A stretch of 64,000 nt of DNA from an uncultured Jannaschia sp. (GCF_947494025.1 NZ_CANLTQ010000004.1:124001-188000); one strand, 5' to 3'. Shown: positions 29,296-38,726, numbered from the stretch's first letter. Translations and numbers: made by a program. Notes: a model not told the origin generated them from the sequence alone.

Positions 29296-30123
29296 ATGAA
29301 CGAGATGACCCAGACCCCTGCCCAAGCCACGCCCGTCCTGCCCGATGCCCAGACCGTTACGAAGGTGACGCATTGGACGGACGAGCTTTTCTCCTTTCGC
29401 GTGACGCGGCCCGCTTCGCTGCGCTTCCGCTCGGGCGAATTCGTCATGATCGGCCTGATGGGCGATCCGGACCCCAGGACGGGACGCGCCAAGCCGATCC
29501 TGCGGGCCTATTCCATCGCCTCCCCCGCCTGGGACGACGAGCTGGAGTTCTATTCGATCAAGGTGCAGGACGGCCCGCTCACCTCCCGCCTCCAGCACGT
29601 GAAGCCCGGTGACCAGATCATCCTGCGCCCCAAACCGGTCGGAACGCTGGTCCACGACGCCCTGCTGCCAGGAAATCGGCTGTGGTTCTTCTCCACCGGC
29701 ACCGGGTTCGCCCCCTTCGCCTCGCTCCTGCGCGAGCCGGAAACGTGGGAGAACTACGACGAGGTGATCGTCACCCATACCTGCCGCAACGTCGCGGATC
29801 TGGAATACGGGCGTCGGACGGTGGAGGCGCTGCGGGCGGACGAGCTGATCGGCGAGCTGATCGGCGACAAGCTCAAGTACTATCCCACGACGACGCGCGA
29901 AGCGTCCCCCACGGTCGGGCGGATCACGGAACGGCTGCGCGACGGCTCGGCACTGGCCGATCTGGGCATCGACGGCATCTCGCCCGGGACCGACCGCGCG
30001 ATGGTCTGCGGCTCTCTGGCCTTCAACCACGAAATGAAGGAAGTGCTCGAAGGGTTCGGGCTCGAGGAAGGCGCGAATTCCGATCCGAAGCATTACGTGA
30101 TCGAGAAGGCCTTCGTCGACTGA
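29296..30123 (+). CDS. fpr: Ferredoxin-NADP+ reductase
   Basis: FAD enzyme exchanging electrons between NADPH and ferredoxin or flavodoxin; 275 residues, the bacterial (subclass Fpr) size. FAD-binding RAYSIASP, the GPLTSRLQ phosphate-contact segment and the NADP-binding STGTGFAPF are all present, and the C-terminus ends in a short EKAFVD tail after the FAD. As last gene of the sulfite-reduction operon it could supply electrons for cysI. A bidirectional terminator follows 21 bases later. Confidence 0.95.
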   Translation: MNEMTQTPAQATPVLPDAQTVTKVTHWTDELFSFRVTRPASLRFRSGEFVMIGLMGDPDPRTGRAKPILRAYSIASPAWDDELEFYSIKVQDGPLTSRLQHVKPGDQIILRPKPVGTLVHDALLPGNRLWFFSTGTGFAPFASLLREPETWENYDEVIVTHTCRNVADLEYGRRTVEALRADELIGELIGDKLKYYPTTTREASPTVGRITERLRDGSALADLGIDGISPGTDRAMVCGSLAFNHEMKEVLEGFGLEEGANSDPKHYVIEKAFVD

Positions 30124-30144
30124 GGGCGGCGGAAGCCGGAAACG

Positions 30145-30180
30145 GAAAAGGCCGCGCGGGAAATGCCGCGCGGCCTTTTC
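30145..30180. terminator. Bidirectional terminator between fpr and the acidic protein gene
   Basis: A perfect 15-base-pair stem with arms 30145..30159 and 30166..30180 and loop GAAATG. The A tract on the left arm and T tract on the right arm allow termination of both converging transcripts. It lies 21 bases after fpr and 18 bases before the 3' end of the minus-strand gene. Confidence 0.9.
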
Positions 30181-30198
30181 TCGTTCACGAAAGCGGCG

Positions 30199-31020
30199 TC
30201 ACTCGACGTCGAGACGGGTGCGCAGCTCGTCGATGACGCCCGGCACGAGATCGCGGTCATCTTCCGCGTTCTCGATCTCCGTCCGCAGACTGGCTTTGTC
30301 GGCATCGCTCAGATCGGACTGGTCGACGACCACGATCAGGTCCTCGGCGTTGAAGCCTTCCGGCGTCAGCAGCGTATCGAGATCGGTTTCCGCCGCGGCG
30401 GCCGTTTCGATCGCGTCCTCCGTCGCGTTGGCGGTTTGCTCGTCAACGGCCTCCACGTTCGGATCGACCGTATCGGTTTCCGTAGCGTCGGCTTCCGTGG
30501 TGTCGGCGTCGTCCGTCGCGGCCGCCCCGTTCGTAGCGCTCCCGTCCGTTCCCGTCGTCGCATCCGCGTCCGTCCCGTCGGCGGCGGATTCGTCGTCGGT
30601 CGCGGCCGCGTCCGTTCCGGTATCGGCGGCAGGGGCTGACGTGCCGGCCTCCGCATCGACCGCCTCAGCCTCGGCCGCGTCTTCCGCGACGACATCTTCG
30701 CCGCCATTCGCGTCCGCGGCCGCCTCGGCCTCTTCGGCGGTGTCCGGCATCTCGTTCGCCGGCTCCGCCTCGGCCGTATCGGCGATGGCCTCCTCGACGG
30801 TGGGTTCCGCTTCGGCGCCCCCTTCGACGAATTCCGCATCGCCCTCGATGACGATCTCGGTCTCCTCGTCCTCGGCGACGTCCAAATCGGCCGCCGGAAT
30901 GCCCTCTTCGGCGATGACGGCGTCCGGCGTCTCGACGACGTCGTCGGTTCGAGTGATGACGATCCAGGCCAGGACAGCGACCACCAGGACGGCCAGCCCG
31001 ACGATTACGTTGCGCGACAT
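30199..31020 (-). CDS. Membrane-anchored acidic low-complexity protein
   Basis: A 273-residue protein I do not recognise. One N-terminal membrane helix (MSRNVIVGLAVLVVAVLAWIV, about 5-22, not obviously cleaved) is followed by some 190 residues made almost only of Ala, Asp, Glu, Thr and Val, probably disordered and very acidic. The last 60 residues are ordinary (LLTPEGFNAEDLIVVV, DLSDADKASLRTEIENA, VPGVIDELRTRLDVE) and look like a small helical domain. There are no cysteines or catalytic motifs. It is divergent from infC with a 183-base spacer. Topology would place the acidic arm in the periplasm. Function unknown. Confidence 0.75.
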   Translation of the reverse strand: MSRNVIVGLAVLVVAVLAWIVITRTDDVVETPDAVIAEEGIPAADLDVAEDEETEIVIEGDAEFVEGGAEAEPTVEEAIADTAEAEPANEMPDTAEEAEAAADANGGEDVVAEDAAEAEAVDAEAGTSAPAADTGTDAAATDDESAADGTDADATTGTDGSATNGAAATDDADTTEADATETDTVDPNVEAVDEQTANATEDAIETAAAAETDLDTLLTPEGFNAEDLIVVVDQSDLSDADKASLRTEIENAEDDRDLVPGVIDELRTRLDVE

Positions 31021-31203
31021 AACGAAACTCCCATGCGATGTGGACCGCCCAAGACGGCGGACGGCCTTGCATGGCTCAATCCCTCACCGGCGACCTTGTT
31101 CCCTGTCCGTCCATCGGCGGGGTCCGCGTTGCCGTCTTGAAGAAAAGCGCATCCAAAGCTATGTCGAATCCTTATCAACAACGTCCCTGAAAGGACTACG
31201 ACC

Positions 31204-31749
31204 ATCGCCCGCAGACCACACAACGCGCCTCCGCAGCGCGACACAGGCCCCCGCATCAATGACCGCATTCGCGCCGTCGAGATCCGCCTGATCGGCGCAG
31301 AAGGCGAGAATGTCGGGGTCGTCAGCCCTTCCCGCGCCCGTCAGATGGCGGAGGATGCCGGGCTCGACCTCGTCGAGATCAGCCCGAACGCGACCCCGCC
31401 CGTCTGCAAGATCATGGATTTCGGCAAGTTCAAGTACGAGAACCAGAAGAAGGAATCCGAGGCGCGCAAGAAGCAGAAGACGATCGAGGTGAAGGAGGTG
31501 AAGTTCCGCCCCAACACCGACACGCACGATTACGACGTCAAGATGCGCAACGTGTTTCGCTTCCTCGAATCCGGCGACAAGGTGAAGGTCACGTTGCGCT
31601 TCCGCGGTCGCGAGATGGCGCACCAGAACCTCGGTCGCGAGCTGCTCGAACGAGTCGCCAAGGATACCGAGGAAGTCGGCAAGGTCGAGAACTTTCCGAA
31701 GATGGAAGGCCGGCAAATGGTCATGATGATCGGGCCGACGCAACGCTGA
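31204..31749 (+). CDS. infC: Translation initiation factor IF-3, ATC start
   Basis: IF-3 binds the 30S subunit, keeps it dissociated and checks the start codon. The 181-residue protein has the N domain ([35 protein letters not shown]), the basic linker and the C domain (MIGPTQR at the end), all of normal length. Between an in-frame stop at 31138 and the internal ATG at 31345 there is no ATG, GTG or TTG. The homologous start is the ATC at 31204, eight bases after AAAGGA. Non-canonical starts are known for infC and make the gene subject to discrimination by IF-3 itself. rpmI and rplT do not follow. Confidence 0.95.
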   Translation: MARRPHNAPPQRDTGPRINDRIRAVEIRLIGAEGENVGVVSPSRARQMAEDAGLDLVEISPNATPPVCKIMDFGKFKYENQKKESEARKKQKTIEVKEVKFRPNTDTHDYDVKMRNVFRFLESGDKVKVTLRFRGREMAHQNLGRELLERVAKDTEEVGKVENFPKMEGRQMVMMIGPTQR

Positions 31750-32118
31750 CGAATCGGCCTCCGCATCGGAAGCTTCGGTCCCGGGCCGGGGCTTCACATT
31801 CGAGGCGCATCGCTGTCGGGGCCATGCGGTTTCGCGCAGAGATCCCCTGGAACGCTTTTGAGCTGAAACAGGCTCCGGCTACGAGAATGGCCCGGAATGC
31901 CCGGCCGGGCGGGCGTCCACTCTCGACCGGTCCGCCTGACGTTTTCTCACCGGCATCCGACGAACGTATCCACACGGGCGGCTCTGTCGGCCTGAAAGCA
32001 CGCATCCCCGCTCCGCGGTCGCGTCACTACGCGGTCGCTTCGACGCTTCCGTAATCCATCAGGCTCGTGACATCCGCCCCGTGCGGGAATGCGACGTTTC
32101 GGTGTCGCAGAAGACGAG
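31750..32118. other. Intergenic stretch after infC, no gene seen
   Basis: A 369-base stretch between infC and tRNA-Asp. Several short frames cross it on both strands, but none has a recognisable start context or family resemblance. No clear terminator with a T tract was seen, nor the ribosomal protein genes that often follow infC. Confidence 0.5.
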
Positions 32119-32195
32119 TGGCGCGGTTGACGGGGCTCGAACCCGCGACCCCCGGCGTGACAGGCCGGTACTCTAACCAACTGAGCTACAACCGC
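32119..32195 (-). tRNA. tRNA-Asp (anticodon GTC)
   Basis: Reading the minus strand gives a 77-base cloverleaf: acceptor GCGGTTG/CAACCGC, D arm AGCTCAGTTGGTTAGAG, anticodon loop CTGTCAC (GTC), T arm with GGTTCGAGC, discriminator G and an encoded CCA. It matches the usual tRNA-Asp core, including the anticodon arm. Confidence 0.95.
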
Positions 32196-32334
32196 GCATC
32201 TCGTCGTCCGGTCGCCCGGACTTGGCGCGGTGTATGGGAGGCCCCGAGGGGCGTCAAGCCGCAATGGCTGAAAACAATCGCCGATTTGGCGACCTCTCGG
32301 AACCGCCCCGGCGCATGAAAAGGATCGGGAGCGA

Positions 32335-32410
32335 TGGTGGGTGGTGAGGGGCTCGAACCCCCGACATCCTCGGTGTAAACGAGACGCTCTACCAACTGAG
32401 CTAACCACCC
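32335..32410 (-). tRNA. tRNA-Val (anticodon TAC)
   Basis: A 76-base cloverleaf on the minus strand: acceptor GGGTGGT/ACCACCC, D arm AGCTCAGTTGGTAGAGC, anticodon loop TTTACAC (TAC), T loop GGTTCGAGC, discriminator A and encoded CCA. Reads GTA/GTG valine codons by wobble. Confidence 0.95.
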
Positions 32411-32449
32411 GCCCGGCCGGGAGTAGCGCGAAGCGACCGCCGCATCAAG

Positions 32450-32974
32450 TCACGCGAGGATCGTCTCGCGCCCCTCCGCGACACGGTGGACGACGCCCTG
32501 CGGATCGGTGAGCATGTCCCAGTCCGACGCCCCCAGAAGCATGGCCCGGAGGCCGATCGAGACGACGCCATGGGTCACGACGATCGTCGGGCCGTCGAGC
32601 GTCCGCAGGAACCCGGCAAGGCGTGCCAGAAGCGCGCCGCGCGTTTCCCCGCCCGGCGCGGCGAACTTCCAGGTCACGCCCGGGGGCGGCGCGATCTCCG
32701 CCAGGCTCCGGCCTTCCCACTCTCCCAGCCCGATCTCGGACACGGCGACCTTGGACGTCGCGGCGAGACCGGCGAGCATGGCGGACATCCGGGCCCGGCG
32801 CGCGGGGCTGGCAAACGCGGGAAGCCCCACGACACCGTATGCCCGAAGGATCGCCCCCTGTCGCGCGGCCTGGATACGGCCGAGCGCGGTGAGCTCGCTG
32901 TCGCGACCACCCTGAAGGCGCCCCTCGCGGTTCCACACCGTCTCGCCGTGCCGAAGGATCAGCAGTGGCGGCAT
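32450..32974 (-). CDS. Histidine phosphatase (phosphoglycerate mutase-like)
   Basis: A 174-residue member of the histidine phosphatase superfamily. The catalytic RHG is LRHGETVWNREGRLQG near the start, and the second His is in VVTHGVVS (about 131-138). The small size and motif resemble CobC/GpmB-like broad-specificity phosphatases rather than the glycolytic enzyme. It sits between two tRNA-Val genes on the same strand. Substrate unknown. Confidence 0.88.
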   Translation of the reverse strand: MPPLLILRHGETVWNREGRLQGGRDSELTALGRIQAARQGAILRAYGVVGLPAFASPARRARMSAMLAGLAATSKVAVSEIGLGEWEGRSLAEIAPPPGVTWKFAAPGGETRGALLARLAGFLRTLDGPTIVVTHGVVSIGLRAMLLGASDWDMLTDPQGVVHRVAEGRETILA

Positions 32975-32996
32975 CGCTATCCCGAAAAAGGAGAAA

Positions 32997-33071
32997 TGGT
33001 GGGTGATGAGGGATTTGAACCCCCGACATCTTCGATGTGAACGAAGCGCTCTACCACTGAGCTAATCACCC
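32997..33071 (-). tRNA. tRNA-Val (anticodon CAC)
   Basis: A 75-base cloverleaf on the minus strand: acceptor GGGTGAT/ATCACCC, D arm AGCTCAGTGGTAGAGC, anticodon loop TTCACAT (CAC), T loop GGTTCAAAT, discriminator A and encoded CCA. It is close to the tRNA-Val(TAC) 0.6 kb away, suggesting a local duplication. Confidence 0.95.
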
Positions 33072-33184
33072 GACCTTCGCCCGGCATCTAGACAAGGCGC
33101 GGATCGGGTTCAAGACCGATCTTGCGACGCTTGCGGCGGCTCGTCCATCGGGCAAACATGCGCCACCGTCCAAAGGAGGCCCGC

Positions 33185-34063
33185 ATGCCCGCCAGACCGA
33201 TCGCCGTCGCCCTTTTCCTCGCACTCCCGGAGGCGGCCCTGGCCGACCGCATCGCCGTCATGTCGGCGTTCGAGCCCGAGTGGATCGCCCTGCAGGACGC
33301 GATCGAGACGCCCGAAACGCGCACGATCAACGGCAACCGCTTTGTCAGCGGCACGCTCGAGGGACAGGAGGTCGTGCTGTTCCTGTCGGGCATCAGCATG
33401 GTCAATGCGGCGATGACGACGCAGCTCGCACTCGATCATTTCGATATCCGCGCCATCGTCTTTTCGGGCATCGCGGGCGGAGTCGATCCGTCGCTCGGGA
33501 TCGGCGACGTGGTCGTGCCGGCGCAATGGGGCGGCTACCTGAACGCGATCCTCGCACGGGAGACGTCGGACGGCTACGCGATCCCGCCCTGGATGAACTC
33601 CGACTTCGCGCCGTTCGGAATGATCCATACGCGGACGGAAGCGGTGCAATCGGCACGGATGGAGACGCCGGAGGAGAAGTTCTGGTACGCCGCCGATCCC
33701 GACCTCCTCGCCACGGCGGGGGCGCTCGAGGTCGAGCTTCCCGCCTGCAACGCCGAAGGCACCTGCCTGAGCCGACCGCCCCAGATCGTGACCGGCGGCA
33801 ACGGCGTGTCGGGCGCGGCCTTCGTGGACAATGCGGAGGTGCGCGAATGGGCCTTCGCGACGTTCGACGCGCAGGTGCTCGACATGGAAAGCGCCGCGGT
33901 CGCGCAGGTCGCCTATGCCAACGAAGTGCCGTTCATCGCCTTCCGCTCGCTCTCCGATCTGGCCGGCGGGGGCGAGGGCGCGAACGAGATGGGCACGTTC
34001 CTGTCGCTCGCGGCCGACAATTCCGCCGGCGTCGTCCGCGCGTTTCTCGCCGCGCTGGACTGA
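33185..34063 (+). CDS. Exported nucleosidase of the MTA/SAH nucleosidase (PNP/UDP) family
   Basis: A 292-residue protein with a likely signal peptide (ARPIAVALFLALPEAALA, cleavage near residue 20) followed by a nucleoside phosphorylase/MTA-SAH nucleosidase fold: IAVMSAFEPEW, FSGIAGGVDPSLGIGDVVV (split as FSGIAGGVDP and IGDVVVP), and LDMESAAVAQVA with the catalytic-site MES/AA and the late Asp in RSLSDLAGG. Export is unusual, since MTA nucleosidases are cytosolic. AAAGGAGG stands ahead of ATG 33185, which fixes the start and makes the signal peptide real. Cytosolic MTAN lengths are about 230, so it carries extra loops including a C-x4-C pair (LPACNAEGTC). Substrate unknown. Confidence 0.85.
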   Translation: MPARPIAVALFLALPEAALADRIAVMSAFEPEWIALQDAIETPETRTINGNRFVSGTLEGQEVVLFLSGISMVNAAMTTQLALDHFDIRAIVFSGIAGGVDPSLGIGDVVVPAQWGGYLNAILARETSDGYAIPPWMNSDFAPFGMIHTRTEAVQSARMETPEEKFWYAADPDLLATAGALEVELPACNAEGTCLSRPPQIVTGGNGVSGAAFVDNAEVREWAFATFDAQVLDMESAAVAQVAYANEVPFIAFRSLSDLAGGGEGANEMGTFLSLAADNSAGVVRAFLAALD

Positions 34064-34082
34064 CCGGGACCGCCGAAGACGA

Positions 34083-34107
34083 AAAGGGCGCCCCGCGGGC
34101 GCCCTTT
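34083..34107. terminator. Bidirectional terminator between nucleosidase gene and lon
   Basis: Stem AAAGGGCGCC / GGCGCCCTTT (34083..34092 with 34098..34107), loop CCGCG, flanked by an A tract on one side and T residues on the other. It serves the two converging genes. Confidence 0.8.
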
Positions 34108-34126
34108 CCTTCGTCATAGGTCCGGA

Positions 34127-36526
34127 TCAGTGGGCGACCGCGCCCTGCTCGCGGGCCTGGTTCGCCCGGGCGGCCAGGGCTGCGGCCTCCTCGGCCGCCT
34201 CGTCCCACTCGATGGGCTCCGGCTCGCGCACAAGGGCCAGCTTGAGCACTTCGGAGACGTGCTTGACCGGGACGATCTTCAGCCCCTCCTTCACGCTGTC
34301 GGGCAGCTCGGCCAGGTCCTTCTCGTTCTCCTCGGGGATCAGCACCGTCTTGATGCCGCCCCGAAGCGCCGCCAGGAGCTTCTCCTTCAGCCCGCCGATG
34401 GGCATCGCGTTGCCGCGAAGCGAGACCTCGCCCGTCATCGCGATGTCGCGCCGCACGGGGATCTGCGTCAGCGTGGAGACGATGGAGGTCACCATCGCCA
34501 GACCGGCCGACGGCCCGTCCTTCGGCGTCGCCCCGTCCGGCACGTGGACGTGGATGTCCATCGTGTCGAAGCGCGGCGGCTTCACCCCGATCTGCGGCGC
34601 GATGGAGCGCACGTAGCTCGAGGCCGCGTCGATCGACTCCTTCATCACGTCGCCGAGCTTGCCGGTGGTCTTCATCCGGCCCTTGCCCGGCAGGCGCAGC
34701 GCCTCGATCTGGAGAAGGTCGCCGCCAACTGAGGTGTAGGCGAGTCCGGTCACCACGCCGATCTGGTCCTCCGCTTCGGCCAGGCCGTAGCGGTATTTCT
34801 TCACGCCGAGGAAGTCGTCGAGGTTGTCGGCGTCGACCCGGATCGACGTGTCCTTCTTGCCGACGATCCGCGTGACCGCCTTCCGCGCCAGCTTCGCGAT
34901 CTCGCGCTCGAGGTTCCGCACGCCCGCCTCGCGGGTATAGGTGCGCACCATCTCCGTGAGCGCGTCGTCGGTCACCTGGAACTCGCTCTTGCGGAGGCCG
35001 TGGTTCTTCACCTGCTTCGACAGCAGGTGCTGCTTGGCGATCTCGACCTTCTCCTCCTCGGTATAGCCCGCGAGCGAGATGATCTCCATCCGGTCCAGAA
35101 GCGGCGACGGCATGTTGTAGGAGTTCGCCGTCGTCAGGAACATCACGTTCGACAGGTCGTATTCCACTTCGAGATAGTGGTCCACGAAGGTCGAGTTCTG
35201 CTCCGGGTCCAGCACCTCGAGCATGGCGGAGGCCGGGTCGCCCCGGAAGTCCTGGCCCATCTTGTCGATCTCGTCGAGCAGGATGAGCGGGTTCGTCGTC
35301 TTGGCCTTCTTCAGCGCCTGGATGATCTTGCCGGGCATGGAGCCGATATAGGTCCGCCGATGGCCGCGGATCTCGCTCTCGTCGCGCACGCCGCCGAGCG
35401 AGATGCGGATGAACTCGCGCCCCGTGGCCTTGGCGACCGACTTGCCGAGCGATGTCTTGCCCACGCCCGGAGGGCCGACGAGGCAGAGGATCGGCCCCTT
35501 CAGCTTGGCCGAACGCGCCTGCACGGCGAGGTATTCGACGATCCGCTCCTTGACCTTGTCGAGACCGTAATGGTCCTGGTCGAGAACGTCCTGCGCCTTG
35601 AGGATGTCCTTCTTGGTGCGGGACTTCGTGCCCCACGGGATCGACAGGATCCAGTCGAGGTAGTTGCGCACCACCGTCGCCTCGGCCGACATCGGGCTCA
35701 TGTTCTTGAGCTTCTTGAGCTCGCCCTCGGCCTTGTCGCGCGCTTCCTTGGAGAGCTTCGTCTCCTCGATCCGCCGCTCGAGCTCGGCCACCTCGGACTG
35801 TCCGTCCTCGCCGTCGCCCAGCTCCTTCTGGATCGCCTTCATCTGCTCGTTGAGGTAGTACTCGCGCTGCGTCCGCTCCATCTGGGATTTCACGCGGGAC
35901 TTGATGCGCTTCTCCACCTGCAGGACCGACATCTCGCCCTGCATCAGGCCGTAGACCTTCTCCAGACGCTCGGACACGGTGAGGATCTCCAGAAGCTCCT
36001 GCTTCTGCGCGACCTCCACGCCGAGATGCCCGGAAACGAGATCGACGAGCTTCGCCGGATCGCGCGCCTCCGCGACGGAGCCGAGCGCTTCCTCGGGGAT
36101 GTTCTTCTTGATCTTCGCGTAGCGCGCGAACTCCTCGGCCACGGCCTTCACGAGCGCGTCGACCGTCGCCTCGTCGCCGGTGGCTTCCTCCAGCGCCTCC
36201 GCCTCGGCCTCGAAGAACGACGCGTTGTCGAGGAAGCGGGCGATCCTTACGCGCGAACGTCCCTCGACCAAGACCTTCACGGTCCCATCAGGCAGCTTCA
36301 ACAGTTGCAACACGTTCGCAAGCACGCCGACGCGGTAGATGCCATCGGCATCGGGCTCGTCGACGGCGGGGTCGATCTGGCTGGAAAGCAGGATCTGCTT
36401 GTCGTCCGCCATCACCTCCTCGAGGGCGCGGACCGACTTGTCGCGCCCCACGAAGAGCGGCACGATCATGTGCGGAAACACCACGATGTCACGCAGCGGC
36501 AGCACGGGATGGGTGGATGTGGTCAT
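34127..36526 (-). CDS. lon: ATP-dependent protease Lon
   Basis: Cytosolic AAA+ protease that degrades misfolded and regulatory proteins. The 799-residue protein has the N-terminal LON domain ([14 protein letters not shown]), the AAA module with Walker [10 protein letters not shown] and Walker [10 protein letters not shown], and the C-terminal serine protease with the catalytic Ser in [10 protein letters not shown] and Lys in [11 protein letters not shown]. Length and order are standard. A sequence resembling a heat-shock promoter is present upstream (36599..36627). Downstream is a bidirectional terminator. Confidence 0.97.
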   Translation of the reverse strand: MTTSTHPVLPLRDIVVFPHMIVPLFVGRDKSVRALEEVMADDKQILLSSQIDPAVDEPDADGIYRVGVLANVLQLLKLPDGTVKVLVEGRSRVRIARFLDNASFFEAEAEALEEATGDEATVDALVKAVAEEFARYAKIKKNIPEEALGSVAEARDPAKLVDLVSGHLGVEVAQKQELLEILTVSERLEKVYGLMQGEMSVLQVEKRIKSRVKSQMERTQREYYLNEQMKAIQKELGDGEDGQSEVAELERRIEETKLSKEARDKAEGELKKLKNMSPMSAEATVVRNYLDWILSIPWGTKSRTKKDILKAQDVLDQDHYGLDKVKERIVEYLAVQARSAKLKGPILCLVGPPGVGKTSLGKSVAKATGREFIRISLGGVRDESEIRGHRRTYIGSMPGKIIQALKKAKTTNPLILLDEIDKMGQDFRGDPASAMLEVLDPEQNSTFVDHYLEVEYDLSNVMFLTTANSYNMPSPLLDRMEIISLAGYTEEEKVEIAKQHLLSKQVKNHGLRKSEFQVTDDALTEMVRTYTREAGVRNLEREIAKLARKAVTRIVGKKDTSIRVDADNLDDFLGVKKYRYGLAEAEDQIGVVTGLAYTSVGGDLLQIEALRLPGKGRMKTTGKLGDVMKESIDAASSYVRSIAPQIGVKPPRFDTMDIHVHVPDGATPKDGPSAGLAMVTSIVSTLTQIPVRRDIAMTGEVSLRGNAMPIGGLKEKLLAALRGGIKTVLIPEENEKDLAELPDSVKEGLKIVPVKHVSEVLKLALVREPEPIEWDEAAEEAAALAARANQAREQGAVAH

Positions 36527-36598
36527 GTCTCACTGTCCTTTCGCAAAGACCTCGGCCCCGACCCGGCAGCGTGTGAGGTCTTCCGTCATCGACACCCG

Positions 36599-36627
36599 AT
36601 GTGGGGCCGCGACGTGGCCTGTTCAAT
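36599..36627 (-). promoter_or_regulatory. Candidate RpoH (sigma-32) promoter of lon
   Basis: On the minus strand, ATTGAA, 16 bases, then CCCACAT, close to the heat-shock consensus CTTGAA-N(13-17)-CCCATNT; about 75 bases separate it from the lon ATG. lon is a classic RpoH target, which supports the assignment, but the match is imperfect and GC-rich DNA gives chance hits. Confidence 0.35.
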
Positions 36628-36732
36628 GCGCGGGCCGCGTTCCCGCCCTGCCTTCGACCTTGGCCCCATACGCCGACCTCCGCAAGGCCGCGCCCCCCTG
36701 CCGCGCCGCATGCATCGTGGCGTATTCAGCGG

Positions 36733-37863
36733 TCAGAGGGGTTCGATATCACCCTCGATACGAGCGGCATGGAATGCGCTTTGCCATGCTTCGAACGACC
36801 CTGCCGCGATGGCCGCGCGCATGCCGGCCATCAGCTCCTGATAGTAATGGAGGTTGTGCCAGGTCATCAGCATGGAGGCGATCATCTCCTTGGCGCGGCT
36901 GACATGGTGCAGGTAGGCCCGCGAGTAGCCGCGGCAGGCTGGGCAGGTGCAGGCCTCGTCGAGGGGGCGCGGGTCGTCCGCGTGGCGGGCGTTGCGGATA
37001 TTGACGACGCCGTGCCGGGTGAAGGCCTGCCCGGTTCGACCCGACCGCGTGGGAAGGACGCAGTCCATCATGTCGACGCCCCGTGCCACGGCGCCGACGA
37101 TGTCGTCGGGCTTGCCCACGCCCATCAGGTAGCGCGGCCGGTCGGCGGGCAGTTGGCCCGGCGCGTAGTCGAGGACGTCGAACATCGCGGCCTGCCCCTC
37201 CCCCACGGCGAGGCCGCCGATCGCATAGCCCTCGAAGCCGATGGCCTGCAGCCGCTCGGCGCTTTCGGCCCGGAGATCCGGCTCGAGACCGCCCTGCTGG
37301 ATGCCGAAGAGCGCGTGGCCCGGCCGGTCCCCGAACGCCGCGCGCGACCGCGCCGCCCAATCCATGGACAGGCGCATCGAGGCGGCGATCCGCTCGCGCT
37401 CCGCCGGCAGCGCCGGGCATTCGTCGAAGCACATCACGATGTCGGAGCCGAGCAACCGCTGGATCTCCATGCTGCGCTCCGGCGTCAGGCGGTGACGGGA
37501 GCCGTCGATATGGCTGCGGAACGTCACCCCGCCGGTGTCGAGCTTGCGCAGCTCGCCTAGCGACATGACCTGGAACCCCCCGGAATCGGTCAGGATCGGC
37601 CCGTCCCAGTTCATGAACCGGTGGAGCCCGCCCATCCGGTCCACCCGCTCCGCCGTGGGGCGCAGCATCAGGTGGTAGGTGTTGCCCAGCAGGATGTCCG
37701 CGCCGGTCTCGGCGACCTGTTCGGGCAGCATCGCCTTTACCGTGCCGGCCGTGCCAACCGGCATGAAGGCCGGGGTGCGGATCCGCCCGCGCGGGGTGGA
37801 GATCACGCCGGTGCGCGCCGCGCCGTCGGTCGCGCACAAGTCGAACTGAAACGCCTGCGTCAT
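36733..37863 (-). CDS. tgt: tRNA-guanine transglycosylase
   Basis: Exchanges G34 of GUN-anticodon tRNAs (Asp, Asn, His, Tyr) for preQ1 in queuosine synthesis. The 376-residue protein has the substrate-binding [11 protein letters not shown], catalytic-site [18 protein letters not shown] and the second Asp in [12 protein letters not shown]. The zinc site is CTCPACRGY with the following HH in [11 protein letters not shown]. queA, which acts next, is 14 kb away in this window, and the substrate tRNA-Asp(GTC) lies at 32.1 kb. Confidence 0.97.
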   Translation of the reverse strand: MTQAFQFDLCATDGAARTGVISTPRGRIRTPAFMPVGTAGTVKAMLPEQVAETGADILLGNTYHLMLRPTAERVDRMGGLHRFMNWDGPILTDSGGFQVMSLGELRKLDTGGVTFRSHIDGSRHRLTPERSMEIQRLLGSDIVMCFDECPALPAERERIAASMRLSMDWAARSRAAFGDRPGHALFGIQQGGLEPDLRAESAERLQAIGFEGYAIGGLAVGEGQAAMFDVLDYAPGQLPADRPRYLMGVGKPDDIVGAVARGVDMMDCVLPTRSGRTGQAFTRHGVVNIRNARHADDPRPLDEACTCPACRGYSRAYLHHVSRAKEMIASMLMTWHNLHYYQELMAGMRAAIAAGSFEAWQSAFHAARIEGDIEPL

Positions 37864-38081
37864 CGGTCCTCCGCGTCGCCCGGTCGGGGCCGCACGCCCC
37901 TAGCATTCCTGTCCGCGCACGGCCAGCGCCTCCCGGGGGTCACGAAACCTCCGGCGATTGCAGCGGCGGTGTAACAGAATGTGTCTGGCAAATCGGAACG
38001 CGAATGGTCTAGCGACGTTCCGTAACCTAGTGGACCGAGACCCGTTCAAGGGTCCATCAGGCATGAACAGGAGATAAATCG

Positions 38082-38663
38082 ATGCAGCGTGTTCTCGCTT
38101 CCCTCGCCGCCATGGCGCTCGCGGCCCCCGCCTTCGCCGGCAACATCGCCCCGGCCCCGGTCGAGCCCGCCCCCGTCTTTGCCGAACCGGCCCCCGTCGG
38201 CTACGACTGGACCGGCTACCATGTCGGCGCGCAGATCGGCTACGCGGACGCCGAAGGCAACAACGGGGACGGCGACGACTTCGACGACGACGGCTTCCTC
38301 TACGGCCTCGGCTTCGGCTACGACTACGATCTGGGCAACTACGTTCTCGGCGTCGCCTTCGACTACACCCGTCCCGACCTCGACCTCGGCGGCGTGGAAG
38401 TCGACGAGATCGCGCGTCTCGGCGCCCGTGCTGGCTACGGCGCTGGCCGGAACCTGTTCTACGGCACCGCGGGCTACGCGCTGGGCGTCACCGACAGCGT
38501 GGGCGATTCCGATGGCTACTTCGCCGGTCTGGGCTACGAGGTCTTCGCGACCGAGAAGCTGACCGTCGGCACCGAGGTCATCTACCACAAGTTCGACGAC
38601 TTCAGCGACGGCGCCGATGCCGAGGGCACGACCGCCGAGGTTTCGCTGAACTTCCGCTTCTGA
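38082..38663 (+). CDS. Outer-membrane beta-barrel protein
   Basis: A 193-residue protein with a signal peptide (MQRVLASLAAMALAAPAFA, cleaved after 19), a short Pro-rich spacer (APAPVEPAPVF), then alternating aromatic/glycine strands (DWTGYHVGAQIGYAD, FLYGLGFGYDYDLG, NLFYGTAGYALG) and a C-terminal Phe (SLNFRF) as required for BAM-dependent insertion. The pattern fits an eight-stranded Omp25/porin-like small barrel. One loop is very acidic (GDGDDFDDDGF). AGGAG is seen before the ATG. A terminator follows at 38696..38726. Confidence 0.85.
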   Translation: MQRVLASLAAMALAAPAFAGNIAPAPVEPAPVFAEPAPVGYDWTGYHVGAQIGYADAEGNNGDGDDFDDDGFLYGLGFGYDYDLGNYVLGVAFDYTRPDLDLGGVEVDEIARLGARAGYGAGRNLFYGTAGYALGVTDSVGDSDGYFAGLGYEVFATEKLTVGTEVIYHKFDDFSDGADAEGTTAEVSLNFRF

Positions 38664-38695
38664 TCGCCGGTCCGGCACAATCGTCGGGAATTGCG

Positions 38696-38726
38696 AAGGG
38701 GGGTGCCGCTACGGCGCCCCCCTTTA
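38696..38726 (+). terminator. Terminator after the OMP gene
   Basis: A 13-base-pair stem (38696..38708 with 38712..38724; one G-T pair) and three-base loop, ending in CCTTTACG. It lies 33 bases after the stop codon and before the SufT-like gene. Confidence 0.75.

Noticed and set aside
30218-31291. Ser/Ala-rich plus-strand frame opposite the acidic protein
   Set aside because: The low-complexity composition is the mirror of the acidic repeats on the minus strand, and it runs into the infC gene in another frame.
31947-32408. Minus-strand peptide frame across two tRNA genes
   Set aside because: Its sequence is the translation of tRNA-Asp and tRNA-Val, which fold as cloverleaves.
32119-33071. 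tRNA cluster as an integration site for a mobile island
   Set aside because: No integrase, no duplicated tRNA 3' end and no cargo genes nearby; the flanking genes are ordinary core genes.
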